64,000 bases of DNA from Paenibacillus dendritiformis (GTDB lineage: Bacteria; Bacillota; Bacilli; Paenibacillales; Paenibacillaceae), in the NCBI RefSeq assembly GCF_945605565.1, contig NZ_OX216966.1, positions 6,316,001 through 6,380,000 of the forward strand, written 5' to 3'. Both the position numbers and the translations under genes were made by a program. Positions 24,689-31,753 of this stretch are shown piece after piece (the first letter of the stretch is position 1; every line of letters begins with the position of its first letter). Below the pieces are notes generated by a model. It searched no databases, was not told the DNA's origin, and saw only the letters and a program-made list of their open reading frames with translations.

Positions 24689-25147
24689 ATGTTTCAACGC
24701 TCATCCCAGCGTATCAAGCCAACGGATACGTTCATCGGCCACGGCACCGATATGAACGGCACCGTTCACTCCGAGTCGAATGTGCGCATCGACGGGAAAT
24801 TTACGGGCGAGTTGAGCAGCAGCGGCACGATCACCGTCGGCGAGCGCGGAGAGGCGCACTCCACCCTGATCGGCCGCCATGTCGTCGTCGCGGGGATCGT
24901 CGTCGGCGATATCAAGACGACGGGCAAGCTGCTTATCACCTCGTCCGGACAGGTGCTGGGCCACTGCGAATCGGGGCTGCTTGTCGTCGAGGAAGGCGGC
25001 ATCTTGAACGGCACGAGCATGGTGGATCGGGAGGTGAAGGAAGGCACTGCAGCGAACGGCGCTGCCGCCGCCCACGAGCCGCCCGAACGGGAACGCGGAG
25101 AGAAGAAGGACGACGAGGCGGCTGTCGCAGAAAAGCAAGCGGGCTAA
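24689..25147 (+). CDS. Bactofilin
   Basis: The 152-residue polymer-forming protein is a single right-handed beta-helix core (about residues 10-115) with regular turns such as GTVHSESNVRIDGKFTGELSSSGTITVGERGEAHSTLIG. A charged tail follows. Bactofilins form membrane-bound filaments that position cell-wall enzymes, which agrees with the M23 peptidase directly upstream in the same transcript. AGGAGG precedes the ATG. Confidence 0.94.
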   Translation: MFQRSSQRIKPTDTFIGHGTDMNGTVHSESNVRIDGKFTGELSSSGTITVGERGEAHSTLIGRHVVVAGIVVGDIKTTGKLLITSSGQVLGHCESGLLVVEEGGILNGTSMVDREVKEGTAANGAAAAHEPPERERGEKKDDEAAVAEKQAG

Positions 25148-25167
25148 CCAAGCCGCTTGCTTTTTTT
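25133..25167 (+). terminator. Terminator of the M23-bactofilin transcript
   Basis: AAGCAAGCGG pairs with CCGCTTGCTT over a 10-nt loop, followed by TTTTT. The left arm overlaps the last codons of the bactofilin gene. Confidence 0.85.
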
Positions 25168-25800
25168 CGGGGCCTCTCTGTCTCTTTTCCCGATAAGGAG
25201 ATGATCTGGCCCCGCTATGTAATTCCGTATTCAATTCGTTCATACAATGCATCTCTTGCTTCGAGCTCGTCATCATGTGAGTTCTTGCCTTTTTCCTTCA
25301 ATTCTTACGGCAGCCAGCGCGATTGCTTGGCCAACATACGGTATACACGTGAGCTTGTACTCTCCAAATGGACAAACTAGCCAAAGTGTCTATACATAAG
25401 TGGACAAAAGGGGGATATGATCTCACCAAGGAAAAGTGTCAATATATAGATATATCTCTGCATGTTCCCACTACATATGGTAGACCCTGAGACAGAGGAA
25501 ACGATATCTCTTTTTCAAAAGTGTGTCCACTATTTGAAAGACATATTTTCTCATTTTCCATCATACAGGGACAGTGTGTAGTTGCTCCCAATATCGTAAC
25601 CTGACACCCGCTCTCCGCCCGCTTCTTCGCCATCCGCCAGCCGCCTTAGCCCTTATTCCTTACTCGCTCCCTTCCTATCCCTATTCTTCTTCCCCCTCTG
25701 CTCTCTCCTTCCACTCTGCCCCCTTTCATCCTTCTTCCCAAGGCTGTTTTCTTCCCTGCTCCCGACAGGACTCTTGCCGGGAGATGGCAGCCGTTGTCGG
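25168..25800. other. Gene-poor stretch with AT-rich patch
   Basis: No supported gene is present. At 25370-25580 the sequence is more AT-rich than its surroundings and carries related short motifs: AAGTGTCTATA, AAGTGTCAATA, AAGTGGACA and inverted TGTCCACTAT. These could be the worn ends of a mobile element. A 64-codon minus-strand frame (25439-25633) lacks a ribosome site. The rest is pyrimidine-rich. Confidence 0.4.
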
Positions 25801-26007
25801 TTAGTGCAGGGAATCATAGGGCAAGTCCGTCAGCCGGACGCGCCACATCCGGTTCAACGGCGGATGCTTCGAGACACATGGCTCGCACCCGCCTACCGGA
25901 ATATCGCCGCAGAAGCCCGTCCGAAATACCAGCATCGCTTCCTCATTCGCCAGCAGGCGCTGGCAGCCCAGGCATTTCACTGCCGTGTGCAACTGCTTCG
26001 CTCTCAT
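25801..26007 (-). CDS. Small protein with two CxxC pairs
   Basis: The 68-residue protein beginning MRAKQLHTAVKCLGC has one CxxC near residue 12 and a second cysteine pair (GGCEPC) about 30 residues later. This pattern suits a small zinc ribbon. I do not recognise the family. It starts 29 nt after the Rossmann-like gene on the same strand and is the last ORF of the rfbC-rfbD run; a GGGGAGCAAGCAA ribosome site precedes the ATG. It could be unrelated to sugar metabolism. Confidence 0.6.
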   Translation of the reverse strand: MRAKQLHTAVKCLGCQRLLANEEAMLVFRTGFCGDIPVGGCEPCVSKHPPLNRMWRVRLTDLPYDSLH

Positions 26008-26035
26008 TTGCTTGCTCCCCTCGTCCGGAATTGAT

Positions 26036-26752
26036 TCACTCCTGTATCCCCCGCGTTGCCGCGTTCTCGCCGGACACATTCCGCCGTTCTGCCCCGGTCA
26101 CGTCCGGCGGCGACGACTCGCCCGGCATCGGCTTGGGCCAGGGCGGATAGCGCAGCCGCTCCACCCTGTCCAGCTCCGGGCGGCAGCAGCTTCGCCACAG
26201 CCGGCGGGCCTGCTCCTCCGCCGGTTCGGCGGGACGCTCCCGCCAGAGGGGGACCCCGCCGCGCGCCGCCCAGAGCTGCGCGTATTCCGCCACCCGGTAC
26301 GGCACATAGCGTACCGGCCGCTTCATCGGCGCGAACAGCTCCGCGAGCGCCGCCAGCGGCTGCCCGTCCGCCGTGCCGAGGAGGACGGTGCCGGTCGCCT
26401 GCAGCCAGGCGGGAGGCAGATACGCGACATCGGTCGCCGCACCTGCCTCCCCGCTCCCGCGCAGGCGCTCCGTCGAGCCGGGCGCAGCCGCCGGCGCGGC
26501 CACGATGGCGAGGCGCATCGCATCCGCAAGCGCAGCGCCGCCCGGCCAGGAGCCCGGCACGACGACGGCATCGGCACGGCGGACGGCGTAGTCCGCATGC
26601 ACCGTGCACAGCATGCGGTCGGCGCAGACGCGGCGCCAGCGCTCGGCCTCTTCGGCTTCCGGGAGGACGAGCCAGACGTCATGGCCGAGCTTCCTCAGCC
26701 GCCAGGCCAGGTCCAGGCCCCCCTCCCGCGCTCCCAGTACGGCGCATCGCAT
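26036..26752 (-). CDS. Rossmann-like protein resembling nucleotide-sugar dehydrogenase N-domain
   Basis: The 238-residue protein is very rich in Ala, Arg and Pro. The N-terminus (MRCAVLGAREGGLDLAWRLRKLGHDVWLV) resembles the NAD-binding start of UDP-glucose/GDP-mannose dehydrogenases, but the glycine motif is altered and the catalytic Cys domain is missing. It begins 22 nt after rfbD with GGAGGG upstream. It may be a divergent or decaying dehydrogenase of a polysaccharide locus. The GC content is visibly higher than in neighbouring genes. Function uncertain. Confidence 0.5.
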   Translation of the reverse strand: MRCAVLGAREGGLDLAWRLRKLGHDVWLVLPEAEEAERWRRVCADRMLCTVHADYAVRRADAVVVPGSWPGGAALADAMRLAIVAAPAAAPGSTERLRGSGEAGAATDVAYLPPAWLQATGTVLLGTADGQPLAALAELFAPMKRPVRYVPYRVAEYAQLWAARGGVPLWRERPAEPAEEQARRLWRSCCRPELDRVERLRYPPWPKPMPGESSPPDVTGAERRNVSGENAATRGIQE

Positions 26753-26774
26753 GCCTTTCCCTCCTTTGCCGCCG

Positions 26775-27653
26775 TCATTCCTTGCGAAGCGGACCGTTCG
26801 CGGCATAACGGCGCAAATAATCCGCCAGCGCTTCGCGCCACGGGCGCATCGGCGGAAAGCCGTTCAAGCGCAGCGCCCATCCCTCCAGGGCCGAGAAAGA
26901 CGGCCGCCGGGCAGGACGGGGGAATTGCGATGTCGGCACCGAACGCACCTTGACGGACAATCCCGCCTCGTCCATAATTGCGAGCGCAAATTCATACCAG
27001 GAGCAGATCCCGGCATTCGTGACATGATACGTTCCAAAGCGGTTTGTCCGCAGCAGCCGCAAGATCATCTCGGCCAAATCAAGCGTATACGTAGGGCACC
27101 CCGATTGATCGTGCACCACTTTCAGCTCCGGCTGGACCGCCGCCTGACGCAGCATCGTCTTGACGAAGTTATTGCCGTGCGGCCCATATACCCAAGAAGT
27201 GCGAACAATGAAGGAGGACGGCTGCAGAAGCTGCACGAACCGCTCCCCTTCCCGCTTCGACGCGCCATATACATTGATCGGGCGAGTGCGGGCCGTCTCG
27301 TTGTACGGCTTGGTCGCCCGGCCATCGAACACATAATCCGTGCTGACGTAGATGAGCTTCGCACCGACCTGGCTGGCTGCCGCCGCGACATTGCGCGAAC
27401 CGAAGGCGTTGACTTGATACGCCAGATCCGGGTTCTGCTCTGCTTCATCCACCTTCGTAAAAGCAGCGGCATGAATGACGGCGAATGGCCGATCCCGCAG
27501 AAATATCCGCAGAACCTCCTCCGTATCCGTCACATCCAGCTCCTGGCGGCCATAGCCCCGGGCCGGCACACCATAGCGGCGCAGCACCGCCATCATATCT
27601 TTGCCGAGTTGGCCCTCCGCTCCGGTAACGAGTACAATTCCTCCCTGATTCAT
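26775..27653 (-). CDS. rfbD: dTDP-4-dehydrorhamnose reductase
   Basis: The 292-residue short-chain dehydrogenase-like enzyme performs the last step of dTDP-L-rhamnose synthesis. It shows VLVTGAEGQLGKDM (NADPH loop), YVSTDYVFDG near residue 100, and YGASKREGE with the catalytic Tyr-x-x-x-Lys near residue 128. The start at 27653 (ATG after GAGGTGG) lies 5 nt past the rfbC stop; an alternative GTG at 27665 would overlap it. rfbA and rfbB are not in the window. Confidence 0.94.
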   Translation of the reverse strand: MNQGGIVLVTGAEGQLGKDMMAVLRRYGVPARGYGRQELDVTDTEEVLRIFLRDRPFAVIHAAAFTKVDEAEQNPDLAYQVNAFGSRNVAAAASQVGAKLIYVSTDYVFDGRATKPYNETARTRPINVYGASKREGERFVQLLQPSSFIVRTSWVYGPHGNNFVKTMLRQAAVQPELKVVHDQSGCPTYTLDLAEMILRLLRTNRFGTYHVTNAGICSWYEFALAIMDEAGLSVKVRSVPTSQFPRPARRPSFSALEGWALRLNGFPPMRPWREALADYLRRYAANGPLRKE

Positions 27654-27657
27654 CGTC

Positions 27658-28227
27658 TCATCCACCTCGTTCCAGACTGGACAGGAAGAACGTCTCGGCG
27701 TCTTCCAGCAGCGGCAGCGCCTTGTCCTTGTCCGACATTATCGGATTCGATGCCGGCCACGGAATCCCGAGGGCGGGATCATCCCACCGGATGCCCCGAT
27801 CCCATTCCGGCGCATAGTGGGCATCCACCTTGTACATCACCTCGGTATCATCCACCAAGCTGCAGAATCCGTGGGCATAGCCCGGCGGAATCAGGAGCTG
27901 ACGCTTGTTGGCCGCGCTCAGAATCACGCCGATCCATTGGCCGAACCGCGGAGAGCCGCGGCGGATATCGACCGCCACATCGTAGATGGCGCCGGCGAGC
28001 ACCCGCACCAGCTTCGTCTGCGCCATCGGCTCCAGCTGATAATGCAGCCCGCGAATCGTGCCGGCCCGGACAGAGAGCGAATGATTATCCTGCACGAACG
28101 TCTGCGGAATACCGCAAGCCTCCCATTTTTCGCGATGATAGCTTTCCATAAAAAAACCGCGTCCGTCTTCAAACACCTGCGGCTCCAACATCAAAACGCC
28201 GTCCAGCGACGTAGTTATGATTTTCAT
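27658..28227 (-). CDS. rfbC: dTDP-4-dehydrorhamnose 3,5-epimerase
   Basis: The 189-residue cupin-fold epimerase is recognisable from LEPQVFEDGRGFFMESYH, FVQDNHSLS, the catalytic-region RGLHYQLEPMAQTKLVRV around residue 60, and GYAHGFCSL near 120. The ATG at 28227 has AAGGAG nine nt upstream. It is the first gene of a run with rfbD and two small unknown genes, all on the minus strand, and divergent from an XRE regulator. Confidence 0.94.
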   Translation of the reverse strand: MKIITTSLDGVLMLEPQVFEDGRGFFMESYHREKWEACGIPQTFVQDNHSLSVRAGTIRGLHYQLEPMAQTKLVRVLAGAIYDVAVDIRRGSPRFGQWIGVILSAANKRQLLIPPGYAHGFCSLVDDTEVMYKVDAHYAPEWDRGIRWDDPALGIPWPASNPIMSDKDKALPLLEDAETFFLSSLERGG

Positions 28228-28641
28228 AAATCCCAACTCCTTGTTCTGACGAATCGGACGGTTCAGACGCTTGGCCGCGCCCCTATTGCGGGACAGCCTC
28301 GCCGAGCGCTGATTACCTCTGCCCTCATCCTATGCAGAACCGCAGCGCAGCGTCTGTATGGCTGGAATCATATCGACGCCTACTCATATATATGCCCGCG
28401 GATGCCAAACGATGATCCCGCCGAGAACGGCCCGGAACGATCCAAGCCGGACGGTATGCTCATTGCGCCCCGGATGCAACCGGCCTATAATGAGACGGAA
28501 ACCGGCCGCAAAAGACGAGCCCCTCACGGGCGCCTCACGACTGGCAGGAGTGCTAGAGCCGCACCGGTTCAACGCGGCCGCACATCCGGGACCGAATACG
28601 GTATCGGACATACGTATCCGAAGCAAAGGAGGGGCAATAAT
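28228..28641. other. Divergent intergenic region between rfbC and XRE gene
   Basis: In these 414 bp no gene, hairpin or repeat stands out. It must contain the promoters of the rfbC run (minus) and the XRE gene (plus). A long plus-strand frame that runs through it into the XRE gene is antisense to rfbC and is not considered coding. Confidence 0.4.
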
Positions 28642-29010
28642 ATGGAGCTGGGAAGCCGCTTGGGGCAGCTGCGCGAGCGCAGCGGCTGGACGCAGGAAGA
28701 CATGGCAGAGAAGCTCGGAATTACGCGGGCGGCTCTATCGCATTACGAGAAGAACCGGCGCAAGCCCGACTTCGATACCTTGATACGAGCAGCCGATCTG
28801 TTCGGCGTATCGGTTGATTATTTGATCGGCCGCCTCCCTTGCGGGGACATTCCGCCGGATTCGGAGCCCGCGGAAGCCGCCCCCGGGATCGAGCTGGCGG
28901 ATCCGGCGGCGCTGAGCCGCCTTCGCTTCGAGGTTGACGGGGAGCCATTGACTTACGAGGAGGCGCGCCGATTCGTCGCCTTCGTGCGGGCGGAGCGGAT
29001 GATGCGGTAG
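28642..29010 (+). CDS. XRE-family helix-turn-helix regulator
   Basis: The 122-residue protein carries a classical Cro/CI-type HTH at residues 5-60 (LGQLRERSGWTQEDMAEKLGITRAALSHYEKNRRKPDFDTL, then LFGVSVDYLIGR). A short C-terminal region ends YEEARRFVAFVRAERMMR. The start is fixed by AAGGAGGGG eight nt before the ATG; the same frame is open far upstream without a ribosome site. Targets are unknown; the divergent rfbC run is a candidate. Confidence 0.9.
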   Translation: MELGSRLGQLRERSGWTQEDMAEKLGITRAALSHYEKNRRKPDFDTLIRAADLFGVSVDYLIGRLPCGDIPPDSEPAEAAPGIELADPAALSRLRFEVDGEPLTYEEARRFVAFVRAERMMR

Positions 29011-29130
29011 GGGGAACGGGGGCGAATCCTTTCGGCAGCAAGCCCTTTCCCCTTTCAGCAGCTGCAAAATCCTGCAAAAGCGCAGGATTGGCGCTATACC
29101 CGCTTTTCGAAAACGAAAAACCGGCTAATG

Positions 29131-29304
29131 TCAGGCTGTTGGAAAACCCCTGTTTTTTACGAAGGGGTGGAGAGGTCCATTTACACAATTAAAACTCGGC
29201 GCTCAGAGCGTGCGTTTTAAGTCGACTTTTCTACGGAGAGACGAGATCCACCATATAAAAAAATGAAATAGCAAGAAATTCCCATAGACTTCTCAACGGC
29301 CTGA
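29131..29304. repeat. MITE-like element, copy A (174 bp)
   Basis: Begins TCAGGCTGTTGGAAAA and ends CTTCTCAACGGCCTGA, imperfect inverted termini. Interior shares CCCCTGTTTT..ACGAAGG and TTCTACGGAGAGACGAGAT with copy B at 29652. No ORF. Confidence 0.75.
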
Positions 29305-29399
29305 TTTTACGGGATCCAAGAGAGACCGCGTCGGATCCTGGGGGCATCATCGCCTCCAGGAGGTATCATCGCCTCGTTGCCTTCAGGAGGCCTCGTTGC

Positions 29400-29651
29400 C
29401 TCTCGGGGCCTGAACGTGTGGAGGGAATTGCTGCTATTTTACAGGAATTTCGGCTCAATGAGTCCACATCCCAAGGAATTGCTGCAAATCTACATCATTT
29501 TAGGCCCTTTTGCTTCAAGTCGAAGCGAAACGGGTGAAATTCCTGCCGTTTTGCAGGATTCCCTTTCTGGTAAAGTCGGCCATATCAAATTGCTGTATTT
29601 GCGCAGGATTTCGCTTACCGATTAGGCGCGTCTGGAGAAATCATGCCGTTT
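29400..29651. repeat. Degenerate hairpin-unit repeat block
   Basis: Made of units about 55-75 bp apart, each carrying AATTGCTGC followed by AAA/TTT and ACAGGA or CAGGATT (for example ATTCCTGCCGTTTTGCAGGA at 29541, a perfect small hairpin). It is homologous, inverted, to 16264-16560, and single related units recur at 29870-29945. It abuts MITE copy B. Confidence 0.65.
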
Positions 29652-29818
29652 TCAGGCTGTTGGAAGCCCCCTGTTTTAACGAAGGGGTGGAGATTGTCCA
29701 TTTTCCTGCTCAAAACTTGGCCCCCTAGCGTTTTACATTGATTTTTTCTACGGAGAGACGAGATCTGCCACACAAAAATGAAATGCCACACAATCCCTTG
29801 GACTTTCTCAACAGCCTG
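29652..29818. repeat. MITE-like element, copy B (167 bp)
   Basis: Begins TCAGGCTGTTGGAAG and ends CTTTCTCAACAGCCTG; inner sequence parallels copy A throughout. The termini CAGGCTGTTG / CAACAGCCTG are exact inverted repeats. Confidence 0.78.
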
Positions 29819-30012
29819 CAAATGTACATCAATTTTCCCTCTTATCGCTCGAAATGGGATATAACATGAGAAAAACCTGTATTTTTGCAGGAATCATACC
29901 GAAAATGCCCTCTACCGCCATAAAATGATGTAATATCGCAGGATTGATAGCTCGGTGCGTCAATCGAAGCACAATCGGCCCAAAAGAGACGGCCATGCAC
30001 ATTCTAAACGAC

Positions 30013-30050
30013 ATAAAAAAGACACCCCCGCCTTGTACGCGAGGATGTCC
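30013..30050 (-). terminator. Terminator downstream of the MFS gene
   Basis: On the minus strand GACATCCTCGC / GCGGGGGTGTC form an imperfect 11-bp stem followed by TTTTTTATG. It lies beyond the 14-bp repeat array, so the array would be in the 3' untranslated part of the MFS transcript. Confidence 0.6.
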
Positions 30051-30059
30051 CGTTGAGTT

Positions 30060-30278
30060 CGTGAAGCTATCTTACTGGATCTATGTTACTGAAACTAAGT
30101 TAGCGGATCTATGTTGCTGAAACTATACTAGTGAATTTATGCTGCTGAAACTATGCTAATGGAGCTATGTTACTGAAACGACTAGTGCTAAAACTATGCT
30201 GGCGAAGCTCTCTAACGAAACTATGCTGATGGAGTTCTGTCAGTAATGCTAGGGAATCTATGTTAGTGAAGCGATGCT
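30060..30278. repeat. Array of degenerate 14-bp tandem repeats
   Basis: About 16 units. Eight consecutive units from 30060 to 30171 keep an exact 14-bp spacing, with plus-strand consensus near ACTGAAACTATGTT. Two subtypes alternate (GAAACTA- and GGATCTA-types), giving a 28-bp higher-order period. The remaining units to 30278 contain small insertions and deletions. A 14-bp period is not a multiple of three, so it is not a coding repeat. Confidence 0.8.
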
Positions 30279-30290
30279 TGCGCTCGACCC

Positions 30291-31638
30291 TTACCCGCGC
30301 ATCATCATGTCATGCTGCGGAGAACGCTCCTTGCGCTGCAGCGCCGCATGCGCCACGAAGCTGAGGATGGCCAGCACCGCGATGAGCACGGAGATGAACG
30401 ACACCCCGTCGAGGCCGCCGTGATCGTAGGTCAGGCCAAGCATATACGGGCCGATCATGCGCCCGATGGAAGCAATCCCCCCGGACACGCCCATATAGAA
30501 GGGCGCATCCCGTCCAGCGCGGGCCGACAGGAAGGCCGGCACCGCCGGGGAGACCAGCATCTCGCCCAAGGTAGCGAGCGCCATCGCCAGCAAGAAGCCG
30601 CTGTAGAAGGGCAGGAACCAGATGACGATATACGCCAATCCGTAAAATATCGCGCTCCATGTCAGCTGCGACGTCAACGGCACCGCGATCGTCCGCTTCA
30701 TCCAGGACGTGATCGGCTGCGCCGCGAAGATAAGCACTCCGTTCAGCGTCCACAGCAGGCTGTACATGGAGAAGTTCATCCCTTGATCCGCAATATGCGG
30801 CGCAACCCCGGTTCCCCAGAGGGAATTGGCGAGCCAGATGAACAAGCTTCCTACCGACATGAACAGGTAGATCCGGTAGGCGGACAGCTTCTCCCACAGA
30901 CTGCGCTCAGGCAGAACGCCCCGTTGGGCCCGGGCGGCAGCTGTCTTCTCCTCCCTGTTGGCTCCATCCGCAGTGTCTCCCTTCACGGACGATCCATCCG
31001 CCACCGAACCATTCACCGCCGCTCCATTCACGGCGCCGGCCGCAGCCGCCTCCTCGTTCTGCCCCCGCAGGAAGCGGTAGAAGAACAGGGCGAAGCCGGC
31101 GGACGTCAGCCCGTTAAGCACGAACGTCAGGTTGAAGGAGATATCCGCCAACACCCCGCTCAGCGCGGTGCCCAGCGCGACCCCGACATTATTCCCGACG
31201 TAGATGACGTTGAACAGCTCATCCCGCCGATCCGCCCAGCGGAAGCCGACGAACGACTGGATCGCCGGCATCGACGCCGAGTTGGTCAGGCCAAGCACCG
31301 TCATCGTCGTCACGTACAGCCACCAGTCGGCATGCGCCGTCACGACCAGCGACAGCTGCAGCAGGGAAGTGGCGGCCAGCGCGCCGATAAGCAGCCTCCG
31401 CACCCCGAGGCGGTAATACACTCCCCCCGCCCAACAGCTGGCCGAAAAATCCGCCCAGCATCTGCATCAAAATAACGAAGCCCGCATCCGCCAGCGGCCG
31501 GTTCAGCTGCGTATGCACGAACAGTGTCGTCAACGGCCACATCAGCGCGCCGCCGGTCGAGTTGATCATGCTGGCCCATATAAATACTTTCATTTCCCCT
31601 GTATATTTGCTCATCATGCCGCGCGGCATCAGTTTCAT
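30291..31638 (-). pseudogene. MFS transporter split by a frameshift
   Basis: The N-terminal part (from ATG 31638, through LMQMLGGFFGQLLGGG) and the C-terminal part (VYYRLGVRRLLIG onward to 30291) lie in different frames. Joining them at a run of six G (minus strand; 31423-31428) by removing one G restores GGGVYYRLGVRR, the conserved MFS motif A between helices 2 and 3, and gives a ~448-residue transporter with 12 predicted helices. A Gly/Ala/Asn-rich loop separates the halves of the protein. It is either a real mutation, a phase-variable tract, or a sequencing error. The substrate is unknown. Confidence 0.8.
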
Positions 31639-31688
31639 ATCGATTCACCGTCAGTTCCCCGGAAGTCAGGCCTTCCCGCCAACGGGCA

Positions 31689-31742
31689 ATAGCCTTGTTC
31701 CGCCGCCGGCCCCGAAGGGCTCGCACGGCGAAACAAGGCTAT
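31689..31742. terminator. Long hairpin after gltB
   Basis: ATAGCCTTGTTCCGCCG pairs with CGGCGAAACAAGGCTAT, interrupted by one unpaired base and a ~20-nt loop, 12 nt past the gltB stop. There is no T tract on the minus strand. It may stabilise the gltB 3' end or act as a weak terminator before the MFS gene. Confidence 0.5.
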
Positions 31743-31753
31743 CGTAACATATT

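Larger units (their letters stand above)
29011..30290. other. 1.28-kb gene-free repeat island
   Basis: Between the XRE gene and the MFS gene lie two short inverted-terminal elements, one degenerate hairpin-repeat block, part of another, a minus-strand terminator, and a 14-bp tandem array, all listed separately. Open frames such as 29377-29625 fall inside repeat DNA and are not believed. Confidence 0.65.

Noticed and set aside
25439..25633. 64-codon minus-strand ORF in the AT-rich patch
   Set aside because: No ribosome site and no domain; the region looks like degraded non-coding DNA.
26604..28151. 515-codon plus-strand frame across rfbD and rfbC
   Set aside because: Antisense to two well-identified enzymes; Arg/Pro/His-rich without motifs.
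30060..30278. Possible CRISPR array
   Set aside because: Units are contiguous 14-mers without unique spacers and no cas genes are near.
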